Origin: an uncultured Lachnospiraceae bacterium | GTDB taxonomy: Bacteria; Bacillota; Clostridia; Lachnospirales; Lachnospiraceae | Reading direction: 5' to 3' | NCBI GenBank assembly: GCA_910585895.1 | Contig: CAJUHY010000010.1 | Location: forward strand, 19,806-61,048 | Length of the DNA stretch: 41,243 nt | Shown here: in pieces, positions 15,377 through 23,591 of the stretch | Numbering within the stretch: the stretch's first letter is position 1 | Layout: every line of letters starts with the position of its first letter | Position numbers and translations under genes: made by a program | The notes under the pieces: generated by a model | The model's input: only the letters and a program-made list of their open reading frames with translations | Told to the model about the DNA's origin: nothing | Database searches by the model: none

Positions 15377-16437
15377 AAAGGGTGAAGTTATCGTTTCGAT
15401 GGTATGGGGAAGATGATAAAGTGACGCTTGAAAATATCCGTCAAATTCCAGGTATGCACACCATTGTGACGGCAGTATATGATGTACCGCCCGGTGAGGT
15501 GTGGCCAATGGCTTCCATTGAATCCCTGAAAAAACAGATTGAGGAGGCAGGGTTACATTTTGAAGTGGTGGAGAGCATTCCGGTACATGAAGCTATTAAG
15601 CTGGGGAAACCGGAACGTGATAAATATATAGAGAATTACTGCGAAAACATCAGACGTGTGGCGGCAGCGGGCGTGAAATGTATTTGTTACAATTTTATGC
15701 CGGTGTTTGACTGGACGAGAACGCAGCTGGACCATGAGCTTGCAGATGGCTCCACTTCTCTGGTGTATTATCAGGAACAAGTAGATGCGGTAAACCCATT
15801 GCAGAGCGACAGTGACCTGACGCTGCCGGGTTGGGACCAAAGTTACAGCAGGGAACAGTTGAAGGATATTGTGGCAGAGTACCAGAAAATGACGGAGGAA
15901 GATTTATGGAATAATCTTAAATACTTTCTGGAACGGGTGATTCCGGTTGCCGCTTCCTGCGATGTCAATATGGCAATCCATGAGGACGACCCCTGCTGGA
16001 GTATCTTTGGTTTGCCAAGGATTATCACCTGTGAGGAAAATCTTGACCGTTTTTTAAAATTAGTGGACGACCCGCATAATGGTATTACACTATGTACCGG
16101 TTCTTTGGGCTGTTCCTGCCGCAATGACGTGGTGCATATGGCGCAGAAATACGCCTCCCAGGGCAGAATCCATTTTGTGCATATGCGCAATGTCAAGGTG
16201 CTTGATAACGGCTTTGAGGAGCGGGCGCATCTCTCAGAATGCGGTTCTCTGGATATGTATGGGATTATGAAAGCCTTGTACGACCATGGATTCTGCGGTT
16301 ATATCCGCCCGGACCATGGACGGATGATTTGGGGAGAAACCGGGCGTCCTGGTTACGGCCTGTACGACCGGGCATTGGGCGCCACTTATCTGAACGGTCT
16401 GTGGGAAGCAATAGAAAAAGGAGCAGAAAGAAAATAA
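15373..16437 (+). CDS. uxuA: Mannonate dehydratase
   Basis: Converts D-mannonate to 2-keto-3-deoxy-D-gluconate, the last dedicated step of the glucuronate branch. The 354-aa TIM-barrel protein begins MKRVKLSFRWYGEDDKV, the typical family start. It has the metal-site segments MAIHEDDPCWSIFGLPRI, LCTGSLG, HFVHMRNVK and YIRPDHGRMIWGE. Length agrees with the family. The ribosome binding site GGAGG lies at the end of the transporter gene, whose stop overlaps this start by 4 bp. It is followed 38 bp later by the SDR gene. Confidence 0.97.
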   Translation: MKRVKLSFRWYGEDDKVTLENIRQIPGMHTIVTAVYDVPPGEVWPMASIESLKKQIEEAGLHFEVVESIPVHEAIKLGKPERDKYIENYCENIRRVAAAGVKCICYNFMPVFDWTRTQLDHELADGSTSLVYYQEQVDAVNPLQSDSDLTLPGWDQSYSREQLKDIVAEYQKMTEEDLWNNLKYFLERVIPVAASCDVNMAIHEDDPCWSIFGLPRIITCEENLDRFLKLVDDPHNGITLCTGSLGCSCRNDVVHMAQKYASQGRIHFVHMRNVKVLDNGFEERAHLSECGSLDMYGIMKALYDHGFCGYIRPDHGRMIWGETGRPGYGLYDRALGATYLNGLWEAIEKGAERK

Positions 16438-16475
16438 GTATGCAGTTTTAATAAATTGAGAAGGGAGAAAAGGAA

Positions 16476-17324
16476 ATGAGCGTACCATATAAAATTGATT
16501 TAAACGGAAAAGTAGCAGTTGTCACCGGGGCGGGCGGCGTTCTGTGCTCTACGATGGCAGAAGCGCTTGCGGAGTGCGGGGCGAAAGTTGCCCTCCTGGA
16601 TCTCAATGGGGAAGCGGCAAAGCAGAGCGCAGATAAAATTACCGCAGCAGGCGGGATAGCCAAAGGTTATCAGGCAAATGCGCTGGAAAAAGACAGCCTT
16701 GAGACGGCCCATATAAAGATTTTGGATGATTTCGGTCCTTGTGATATCCTGATTAATGGAGCTGGGGGCAATCATCCGCTTGCGACTACCGATAAGGAAT
16801 ATTTTTCTGCAGAGGATTTGGAAGAAGACGTCAAGACCTTTTTTGATTTGGGGCAGAGCGGTGTAGAGTTTGTATTTAACCTTAACTTCATAGGCACCCT
16901 TCTGCCTACGCAGGTGTTTGCACGGGATATGGTAGGCAGAAAGGGCTGCAATATCTTAAATATTTCCTCTATGAATGCTTATGCGCCGTTGACTAAGATT
17001 CCAGCGTACAGCGGGGCGAAAGCGGCAGTCAGCAATTTCACGCAGTGGCTTGCAGTGCATTTCGCAGAGGAAGGAATCCGCGTCAATGCCCTTGCGCCGG
17101 GTTTTTTTGTCACCAACCAGAATGAAAAATTATTATATCGTGAGGATGGAACCCCCACAGAGCGCACGGGTAAAATTTTAGCAGCTACGCCGATGAAACG
17201 TTTTGGTAAGACGGAGGAGCTGATTGGCAGCGTGCTCTTTTTCCTCAGCGAGGAGGCGGCAGGATTCATCACCGGTGTAGTATTGCCGATTGACGGCGGT
17301 TTCCTTGCTTACTCTGGGGTGTAA
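16476..17324 (+). CDS. uxuB: SDR-type D-mannonate oxidoreductase (fructuronate reductase)
   Basis: A 282-aa short-chain dehydrogenase with cofactor motif VVTGAGGVLCSTMAEAL (about residues 14-30), the NGAGGN strand (about 94), a catalytic Ser in ISSMNAY and the YSGAKAAV catalytic Tyr/Lys pair. The C-terminal PIDGGFLAYSGV is typical of the B. subtilis UxuB (YjmF) branch, which interconverts fructuronate and mannonate. This is not homologous to the long-chain E. coli UxuB. The specific reaction is inferred from the sequence branch and from its place between uxuA and uxaC. GAAGGGAGAAAAGG precedes ATG 16476; uxaC follows after 3 bp. Confidence 0.92.
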   Translation: MSVPYKIDLNGKVAVVTGAGGVLCSTMAEALAECGAKVALLDLNGEAAKQSADKITAAGGIAKGYQANALEKDSLETAHIKILDDFGPCDILINGAGGNHPLATTDKEYFSAEDLEEDVKTFFDLGQSGVEFVFNLNFIGTLLPTQVFARDMVGRKGCNILNISSMNAYAPLTKIPAYSGAKAAVSNFTQWLAVHFAEEGIRVNALAPGFFVTNQNEKLLYREDGTPTERTGKILAATPMKRFGKTEELIGSVLFFLSEEAAGFITGVVLPIDGGFLAYSGV

Positions 17325-17327
17325 TCT

Positions 17328-18743
17328 ATGGGAAGAAGGAAATACCTGCACGAGAATTTCATGCTGTCCACAGAGACAGCACGCCAATTGTACCACACCT
17401 ATGCGGAAAAACTGCCCATTATAGATTACCATTGCCATATCAGCCCTAGGGCGATTGCTGAGGACTGGCAGTTTGATAATATGACGCAGGTATGGCTTTA
17501 TGAGGACCATTATAAATGGCGGCAGATGCGCAGTAATGGTGTGGAAGAAAAATATATTACCGGAGATGCCACGGATTATGAAAAATTCTACAAGTGGGCG
17601 CAGACACTGGAAAAAGCAATCGGCAATCCTTTGTACCACTGGAGCCACATGGAGTTATGGCGTTATATTGGCTACGATGGAATATTGAATGGGCATACTG
17701 CGCAGGAAGTGTGGCAATTATGTGAAGAACGCCTTGCGCAGGAGGATATGAGTGTCCGCGGAATTATACGCGCATCGGATGTGAAGCTGATGTGCACCAC
17801 GGACGACCCAGTGGATAATCTGTGCTGGCATCGCGCAATCGCCAGAGATGATACGGTAGGATTTCAGGTGCTCCCTACCTGGCGTCCTGACCGGGCCCTG
17901 TCTATTGAGAAAGACGATTTTACGGATTATATGAGAAAACTTTCCGCTGTCTCCGGCATAGCTATCCGTAATTTTGATGACTGGAAAGCAGCCTTAAGTA
18001 AACGCATGGACTATTTTACCGACATGGGCTGTGTAATTAGCGACCATGGACTTTTGTATGTGCCATGGTCACCGTCAAAGGAAACGGAGGTTGAAAAGAT
18101 TTTCCGCATGGGCCTGCAGGGGAAAAAGATTCCCCGAAAAGAAGAAATGAAATTTAAGACAGAGGCGTTAATCTGGCTGGGAAGTGAATATGACAAGCGC
18201 GGTTGGGCATTGCAGCTTCATTTTGGCGTGACCAGAAACAATAACACGAAAATGTACCGGGAACTTGGCGCAGATACCGGGTTTGATGGGATTCACAATC
18301 GCGTTCCAATGACAAAATTATCTTCTTATCTGAATGCACTATGTCAGAAACAGACCTTGCCCAGGACAGTTCTCTACAGCCTGAATCCTGAAGATAACGC
18401 GGCTTTGGGCGCGTTGATTGGATGTTTTCAGGAATCGGGCGCAGCGGGCAAAATACAGCAGGGCAGCGCATGGTGGTTTAACGATCACAAACATGGTATG
18501 AGGGAGCAGATGGAATCACTTGCCAGCCTGGGGCTTTTGGGCAATTTTATTGGTATGCTGACAGATTCCAGAAGTTTTCTGTCTTATACGCGCCATGAAT
18601 ATTTCCGGCGCATACTCTGTGATTTAATCGGCGGCTGGGTAGAGCTTGGCGAATATCCCGATGACAGGGACTGGCTGGGCGGACTGGTTACAGATATCTG
18701 CTATAACAATGCCATGCGGTTTTTTGGTTTTTCAAACCTTTAA
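17328..18743 (+). CDS. uxaC: Glucuronate isomerase (uronate isomerase)
   Basis: Isomerises D-glucuronate to D-fructuronate (and galacturonate to tagaturonate) at the head of the hexuronate pathway. The 471-aa amidohydrolase-fold protein shows the metal site IIDYHCHISPRAIAEDWQF (about residues 31-49), LMCTTDDPVDNLCWH, the ALQLHFGVTRNNN segment and the C-terminal LGNFIGMLTDSRSFLSYTRHEYFRRILCD region (about 398-426). Length is normal. It begins 3 bp after the uxuB stop with GGGGTG as ribosome binding site, so it is part of the same operon. The operon holds no galacturonate genes (uxaA, uxaB), 2-keto-3-deoxygluconate kinase or aldolase, nor a LacI/GntR regulator. Confidence 0.97.
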   Translation: MGRRKYLHENFMLSTETARQLYHTYAEKLPIIDYHCHISPRAIAEDWQFDNMTQVWLYEDHYKWRQMRSNGVEEKYITGDATDYEKFYKWAQTLEKAIGNPLYHWSHMELWRYIGYDGILNGHTAQEVWQLCEERLAQEDMSVRGIIRASDVKLMCTTDDPVDNLCWHRAIARDDTVGFQVLPTWRPDRALSIEKDDFTDYMRKLSAVSGIAIRNFDDWKAALSKRMDYFTDMGCVISDHGLLYVPWSPSKETEVEKIFRMGLQGKKIPRKEEMKFKTEALIWLGSEYDKRGWALQLHFGVTRNNNTKMYRELGADTGFDGIHNRVPMTKLSSYLNALCQKQTLPRTVLYSLNPEDNAALGALIGCFQESGAAGKIQQGSAWWFNDHKHGMREQMESLASLGLLGNFIGMLTDSRSFLSYTRHEYFRRILCDLIGGWVELGEYPDDRDWLGGLVTDICYNNAMRFFGFSNL

Positions 18744-18750
18744 CAAAGTA

Positions 18751-18786
18751 TTGACAAACTGATTTGGTTAGCTTATACTAACTAAA
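18751..18786 (+). promoter_or_regulatory. Promoter with inverted-repeat operator
   Basis: TTGACA (18751-18756), 17 bp and TATACT (18774-18779) form a strong promoter 48 bp before the small Cys-rich gene. TTTGGTTAG (18763-18771) and CTAACTAAA (18778-18786) form an inverted repeat, 8 of 9 bases symmetric, across the -10. GGTTAG...CTAAC half-sites recall DtxR/IdeR-type metal-regulator boxes, though the 6-bp spacing is larger than in the classical box; this link is inference. Confidence 0.7.
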
Positions 18787-18827
18787 GAATCATTATTGTA
18801 TCAGTAAGCAGATAAGGGAGGTTCATT

Positions 18828-18977
18828 ATGGGAACACTTGTGGTCGGCGCAGCTGTATTAGCTCTTGCAGGTTTGGCAGGCTTTAGCCTGTATAAAGATA
18901 AAAAGAACGGGAAGCGTTGCAGTGGGTGCAGCGGCAGCTGTTCTTCTTGTTCTAAAGGGAGTAATTTATCACATTGA
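18828..18977 (+). CDS. FeoB-associated Cys-rich small membrane protein
   Basis: A 49-aa protein too short for most gene finders. It has one membrane helix (about 5-22, VVGAAVLALAGLAGFSLY), a basic KDKKNGK stretch and a Cys-rich tail (CSGCSGSCSSC) with four cysteines. This matches the FeoB-associated Cys-rich membrane protein type, usually encoded next to ferrous-iron transporter genes. Here no feoA or feoB adjoins it; it has its own strong promoter with a possible metal-regulator operator. GGGAGG lies 5-6 bp before ATG 18828. A role in iron delivery or cluster handling is inferred from the family; downstream hydrogenase-like Fe-S protein is suggestive context. Confidence 0.75.
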   Translation: MGTLVVGAAVLALAGLAGFSLYKDKKNGKRCSGCSGSCSSCSKGSNLSH

Positions 18978-19155
18978 AGTATAAAAAATTTCCATTTTGC
19001 TGCTGCAGAGATAAAAATTTATAAATCTTTAAGGAAAAAATAACATACATCTCCCGAGATTGTGATAGAATGAAATTGTTCGCAACTAACTTTTTATTGA
19101 GGGCTTTGGTTGGGATAGTGCATAAATATTCATGATTATGGGAGGTGTATTTTTT

Positions 19156-19566
19156 ATGAAGAAGAGGAAAAAGCATGTTGCGTTGCTAGCGGTGACTGGT
19201 ATATTAGTGGCGGGGGCGGTTGTGCTCTTTGCTGGACGCGGTACGATAGAGAAGCAGATTAAGGCGAAAGCAGCCATGGAGATTGGCAAGAAGATATTTG
19301 AGCAGCAGCTTTCCAAGACTGTAAATGTAGGAGGGCAGCAGGTAGATGTATCTGATGTTGTAGATAATATGGAGCAGGAAGATATAGAACAGCTCACGGG
19401 CATTGCCCAAAAGTATATATCGCCCGAAAATATAAAACAAGCAGTGGACATGGCAGCCAGCGGTGATGTGCAGGGACTTGCCGGTCTGGCGAATGGGCAG
19501 GTATCGGATGCTGACAGGGCGCAGCTTGAAGCCCTGTATGAGAAGTATAAAAATCAGCTGCAGTGA
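19156..19566 (+). CDS. Hypothetical membrane-anchored small protein
   Basis: A 136-aa protein with a basic start (MKKRKKH), one membrane helix (about 8-27) and an extracytoplasmic domain that is mostly helical and acidic. The domain contains a repeated pattern of short helices (VGGQQVDVSDVVDNMEQED, then MAASGDVQGLAGLANGQ). I recognise no family. ATG 19156 follows GGAGGTG (19141-19147) at good spacing; the upstream in-frame ATGs have no ribosome binding site. The hydrogenase-like receptor gene starts 81 bp later on the same strand, so they may be co-expressed. Confidence 0.8.
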   Translation: MKKRKKHVALLAVTGILVAGAVVLFAGRGTIEKQIKAKAAMEIGKKIFEQQLSKTVNVGGQQVDVSDVVDNMEQEDIEQLTGIAQKYISPENIKQAVDMAASGDVQGLAGLANGQVSDADRAQLEALYEKYKNQLQ

Positions 19567-19647
19567 TGGAAGTCCCTTGACAGAGACATAGTCATATTTT
19601 ATAATTTTTAGTAGAAGTGGAAATGTCTGGTTGGGGGATGATGACAA

Positions 19648-21576
19648 ATGAGTATAATCAATGTGGATGAACAGAAGTGTGTCGGATGTAACGCATGTGT
19701 GCGTGCATGTCCGGCAGAAGAAGCGAATGTGGCGCGTTTGGACGACGGTGGTCAGCTGAGAATTTTAATCAACGATGACAAGTGTATCAAATGCGGGGCT
19801 TGTATCAAAGCGTGTACCCATGGGGCGAGGAGTTTTCAGGATGATGCTCCGGCATTTCTGGAAGATGTGCATAATCGTAAGGAACTTGCGTTGATTGTGG
19901 CGCCTTCCATCAAGATAGCTTTTGATGGACAGTGGCGTCATGTGCTTAATTGGCTGCGGGAGCATGGCAATGTTAAAATTTACGATGTGGGGTTTGGCGC
20001 AGATATCTGTACTTGGGCACATCTGCGGTATCTGGAGAAGAACCCGCGGGCAAAGTTGATTTCTCAGCCTTGTGCGGCTGTAGTCAATTATATGCTTTAC
20101 CATAAGCCGGAATTGCTGCCGTTTTTATCGCCGGTGCAGAGCCCTATGGCATGTGTAGCAATATACCTGCGCAAGGTTTTGGGTTTTAGGGGCAAGATAG
20201 CGGCAATATCCCCATGTATTGCCAAGATTGATGAATTTCGGGATATTAAGGTTATTGATTATAATGTCACAATGGAGCATTTGAGGGATTATTTTAAAGA
20301 GAATAAGATAGACTTCCCGCGGGAAGGCACATACAGTGAGTTTGAATTTGATGGCTACCAGGGATGGGAGGGCAATATTTATCCCACGCCGGGCGGCTTG
20401 AAAAAGAATCTTTTGGTGCATTCGCCGGAGTTGCAGGTGATAACTTCTGAGGGCACGGAGCGGCTGTATGAAGAACTGGATGCGTATCTGGAACAGGATT
20501 CTGAGACAAGACCTACGGTGTTTGACGTGTTGAACTGTGAGTTTGGGTGCAATGGAGGACCTGCTACCGGTAAGGAATGCCACCGTTTCCTGATGTCTGA
20601 TATCATGCATCATGTGGAGCGTTACAGCAGGAAAAAGCGCAGGGAGCATACCACGAAAAAGGGCGTGGATGAACAGTTTGCGGAGTTTGACAAGAAGCTC
20701 AGGGTAGAGGATTTCCTGCGCACCTATGAAGCGCGAAAGACCCATAGTGCAAGTATTTCAGAAGCAGAGATTGAGAACGCATATAAGATGATGGGCAAGG
20801 AGACGCACACGGAGCGCAACTTTGACTGCCGTGCCTGCGGTTATAAAACATGCCGTGAGATGGCAATTGCCGTTGCCAGAGGTATCAATGCCAAAGAAAA
20901 CTGCCATCAGTATGTGATGAAGGTAATTCGTCAGGAGCGTCAGAAGGTTGCTGAGGTCAATCAGGAAGTTCTCAATATGAATCATGAACTGATGGAGATA
21001 TTCGGCGAGCTTGCCCAGAATATTGCCAATGTCAAGGATGAGGCAGATGCTATACGGAACGTTGGCACTAAGAGTTCTGATGATATGATGAATGTCGCGG
21101 AGCACATGGCAGATTTGAAGCAGTTGAATCGCAATATAACGGATTCCATGAAGAATATCAATGAGAGTGTGGCAAAATATAACGTTATGACCCAGGATGT
21201 GGAGAAGATTGCCGGCAAAATCAACCTTCTCTCGCTCAATGCGGCGATAGAGGCGGCAAGAGCAGGGGAAGCAGGCAGAGGATTTGCAGTGGTTGCCACC
21301 AATATCCGGGAATTGTCCGCCAGCTCCAAGGCTTCCGTTGGCAATGCCAAGGAGAATGACGAAGAGATTCACACTGCTATAGAAGATATCAATGTAGTGA
21401 TTGACAGGTTTGACACGACAATCGGTGATTTACTGGTTGCTGTGGATGAGGCAATAACAGGGGCCAAACAGACCTCTGAAAATAGTGAGCACATTAAACA
21501 GTCTATGGATAAGGTTGCTAAGATTGCAGACAAAGTGCAGCAGGTTATTCAGGAGACGAACAGTATATTGAATTAG
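19648..21576 (+). CDS. [FeFe]-hydrogenase-like Fe-S sensor fused to methyl-accepting chemotaxis domain
   Basis: A 642-aa protein with no membrane segment, so a soluble receptor. Order: two 4Fe-4S ferredoxin motifs (Cys11/14/17/21 and Cys46/49/52/56), and an [FeFe]-hydrogenase large-subunit domain (about 75-325) with candidate H-cluster ligands Cys142 (SQPC), Cys190 (SPCIAKIDE) and Cys297/Cys301 (NCEFGCNGG). Next come a four-Cys FeS domain (Cys394/397/402/419 in DCRACGYKTC...C), a coiled coil, and the MCP signalling hairpin NLLSLNAAIEAARAGEAGRG (526-545). The proton-shuttle Cys of catalytic hydrogenases is Pro141, so it probably senses H2 or redox state rather than turning H2 over. Catalytic activity and ligand are untested. 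The upstream small membrane protein may be a partner. It converges with the next gene, stops overlapping. Confidence 0.88.
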   Translation: MSIINVDEQKCVGCNACVRACPAEEANVARLDDGGQLRILINDDKCIKCGACIKACTHGARSFQDDAPAFLEDVHNRKELALIVAPSIKIAFDGQWRHVLNWLREHGNVKIYDVGFGADICTWAHLRYLEKNPRAKLISQPCAAVVNYMLYHKPELLPFLSPVQSPMACVAIYLRKVLGFRGKIAAISPCIAKIDEFRDIKVIDYNVTMEHLRDYFKENKIDFPREGTYSEFEFDGYQGWEGNIYPTPGGLKKNLLVHSPELQVITSEGTERLYEELDAYLEQDSETRPTVFDVLNCEFGCNGGPATGKECHRFLMSDIMHHVERYSRKKRREHTTKKGVDEQFAEFDKKLRVEDFLRTYEARKTHSASISEAEIENAYKMMGKETHTERNFDCRACGYKTCREMAIAVARGINAKENCHQYVMKVIRQERQKVAEVNQEVLNMNHELMEIFGELAQNIANVKDEADAIRNVGTKSSDDMMNVAEHMADLKQLNRNITDSMKNINESVAKYNVMTQDVEKIAGKINLLSLNAAIEAARAGEAGRGFAVVATNIRELSASSKASVGNAKENDEEIHTAIEDINVVIDRFDTTIGDLLVAVDEAITGAKQTSENSEHIKQSMDKVAKIADKVQQVIQETNSILN

Positions 21577-23156
21577 AACAATTTTTTGAGGTAGAGCGCC
21601 CGGTAGTAGTCCAGCTCATCGGCAATGATTTCATCCAGAACTTTCATGCCCAGGACTTCGACCGGCGCTTTGTCGTCCGTGAGAATTAAATCACCGCATT
21701 CCCGAGGGGACAGGCAGTCTGAGACAGTCTCCATCATGGCTGTAAGGTCAGGATTCCCAAGGTTTCTGCAGCCGTCCTTAAATGTATGGAGAGTGTCTGG
21801 ATTTTGGAAAGCAAAAACTTCACAGTTGGTACCGCTTTCCACTGGGGCAATGTACACATGGTCAAAGACAGAGCCAATGGTGTCACAGAGATAATCATTG
21901 ATAGAATTCTCGGACTTGGATTTCATGTTCATGTTGACGACCATCACGCCGTTGTCCGTCAGGTGTTTTTCAACTTCTGTGAAAAATTCTACGGAAGACA
22001 TCTGGAAAGGAATTGTAATATCCTGATAAGCATCCACCATAATCACATCATATTTCTTATCGGAGGCTGTGAGATAGGAGCGTCCGTCATAGACTGATAC
22101 ATCTATGGTATCGGGCATGTCAAAATATTCTCCTGCCAATTTGGCAATCTTCTCGTCAATCTCCACTCCCTCGATGGAGACGCCGGGAAAATATTCGCTG
22201 CAGTATTTGGCGAAAGTTCCAGTGCCAAGACCCAGGACAAGGATATTGCCGGGGGAATCCATCTGGGGAATGCCTGCCATGACCGGAGCAGCCAGGGCAT
22301 AATCATAATACATGCCGGAAAGCGTTGTATTTTTCATTAAGATGGACTGTACGCCAAACAAAACGTTGGTGGAGAGGATGACAGAACGGTCGTTCTCCTT
22401 TACCTGTAGGTAATTATAGATGGATTCGTCTTCCAGAGTAATGCCGTCTTCCCAGAAAGCAAAACTAAAAGTTTTGGAAGTCAGGCCCAGGGCCAGGATT
22501 AATACGACTGTGAGAGCGCATTTTATGATTTTTTTGCGCATGGAAAGGAAGTACACGATACTGATTGCTGCCAAAACGCCGGAAAAAATCAAAAAGGTGA
22601 TGGCAGTGCCCACCGCCGGGATTGTGACAAAAGTGGGCAGGAAGGTGCCGATGATGCTGCCGATTGTGTTTAAAGCCCCCAGTTCTCCCACAGTCTTACC
22701 GTTATCGTCCAGGCTGTTGACAGAATATTTCACCAGAGAGGGCGTTACAGTGCCCAGCAGTACGCAGGGAAAGGCAAATATGGCAAGGCAGGTAAAGAGC
22801 GCTGCCCATACCAGAAAATTCTTGGTAATAAACACAGCCAGCAGCAGTGAAATGCCGGCAATCATGTAGCGTCCGGCAAAAGGGATTAAAGCAATCCACA
22901 CGGCAGCCAGCAAGAGTCTGCCATAAAGCTTGTCCGGGGAAGGCTTCTTGTCAGCGGTGCGGCCGCCCCATACATTTCCCAGAGCCATGGCAATCATGAT
23001 GACGCCGATAATGACTGTCCAGACAATCTGCGAGGAACTGAAATAGGGAGCCATCAGTCGGCTCGCCCCCAATTCAACTGCCATCACGGACATACCGGCA
23101 AAAAATTCTGTGACATAGAGGAAATATTTGTTGTGCAAAATATTTTTTTGATTCAT
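21573..23156 (-). CDS. Fused membrane/spermidine synthase-like protein
   Basis: A 527-aa protein with seven or more hydrophobic helices in the first 225 residues (starting YFLYVTEFFAGMSVMAVELGAS). A cytosolic Rossmann domain of the spermidine synthase type follows: cofactor motif ILVLGLGTGTFAKY, acidic EGVEIDEKI, YDGRSYL and the catalytic-region Asp in DVIMVDAYQD. Such fused MFS/spermidine-synthase-like proteins are common in bacteria, but their reaction is not established; polyamine synthesis should not be assumed. AAAGGT lies about 10 bp before ATG 23156. No polyamine gene adjoins it. It faces away from deoB across a 435-bp gap that holds a candidate RNA. Confidence 0.85.
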   Translation of the reverse strand: MNQKNILHNKYFLYVTEFFAGMSVMAVELGASRLMAPYFSSSQIVWTVIIGVIMIAMALGNVWGGRTADKKPSPDKLYGRLLLAAVWIALIPFAGRYMIAGISLLLAVFITKNFLVWAALFTCLAIFAFPCVLLGTVTPSLVKYSVNSLDDNGKTVGELGALNTIGSIIGTFLPTFVTIPAVGTAITFLIFSGVLAAISIVYFLSMRKKIIKCALTVVLILALGLTSKTFSFAFWEDGITLEDESIYNYLQVKENDRSVILSTNVLFGVQSILMKNTTLSGMYYDYALAAPVMAGIPQMDSPGNILVLGLGTGTFAKYCSEYFPGVSIEGVEIDEKIAKLAGEYFDMPDTIDVSVYDGRSYLTASDKKYDVIMVDAYQDITIPFQMSSVEFFTEVEKHLTDNGVMVVNMNMKSKSENSINDYLCDTIGSVFDHVYIAPVESGTNCEVFAFQNPDTLHTFKDGCRNLGNPDLTAMMETVSDCLSPRECGDLILTDDKAPVEVLGMKVLDEIIADELDYYRALYLKKLF

Positions 23157-23279
23157 AATTTGTTGGACCTTTCTTTGAAAGCTGTTTATCGTTGCGCCGC
23201 CAAACTGGTGACTGAACGCATATTAGTATTCTATCATAGAAAAAACAGAAAAAATATAAAAAATTTATAAAAGTGTGTA

Positions 23280-23447
23280 TAAAGGGGAAAAAACGGTCAA
23301 TACTACCATTATCCGAAAGAACAAAGCCCCCACTTGTTTCTTTCGGCGAAATTGAAAGTTTTGAACCAAAGATAAGGTTAAATACTTATCCTCCCCTTTT
23401 TGAAATTCCCACAGGCAGCAACGGCGCTGTTTGTGGGAATTTTTTTC
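23280..23447 (+). ncRNA. Candidate structured non-coding RNA between divergent genes
   Basis: The gap 23157-23591 has no convincing gene but a structured segment. AAAGGGG (23280-23286) can pair with CCCCTTT (23393-23399). Inside lie a hairpin closed by CCGAAAGA/TCTTTCGG (about 23313-23346) and GATAAG/CTTATC (about 23371-23390). A strong intrinsic terminator follows directly. The deoB promoter lies downstream of that terminator, so this looks like an independent transcript and not a deoB leader. The -10 candidate is TATAAA near 23266 with a weak -35. I do not match it to a known class such as 6S or a riboswitch. Confidence 0.5.
23403..23446 (+). terminator. Intrinsic terminator of the candidate RNA
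   Basis: AAATTCCCACAGGCAGC (23403-23419) pairs with GCTGTTTGTGGGAATTT (23426-23442) over a 6-nt loop, allowing two G-T pairs, and runs into seven T residues (23440-23446). It is oriented on the plus strand with no coding gene upstream on that strand for 1.7 kb. Confidence 0.85.
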
Positions 23448-23496
23448 GCAATCCGCTCGCGCGCAAGAACGTGCACAGCGCATTCTTTTTTACCAC

Positions 23497-23525
23497 TTGC
23501 ATACATATCAGAAAAGTTCTATTAT
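23497..23525 (+). promoter_or_regulatory. deoB promoter
   Basis: TTGCAT (23497-23502), a 17-bp spacer and TATTAT (23520-23525) lie 67 bp before the deoB start and after the upstream terminator. This would give deoB and the MATE gene their own transcript. Confidence 0.65.
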
Positions 23526-23591
23526 TTAATGGAAACGACAAATAGATTTGCTGTTTCCTAGTAATTAACACAGGGCTGGAGGTTGGTGAAT

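Noticed and set aside
18744..19155. Possible tRNA or other known RNA around the small Cys-rich gene
   Set aside because: No cloverleaf with acceptor stem or T-loop sequence; the only supportable items are a promoter and the 49-aa gene.
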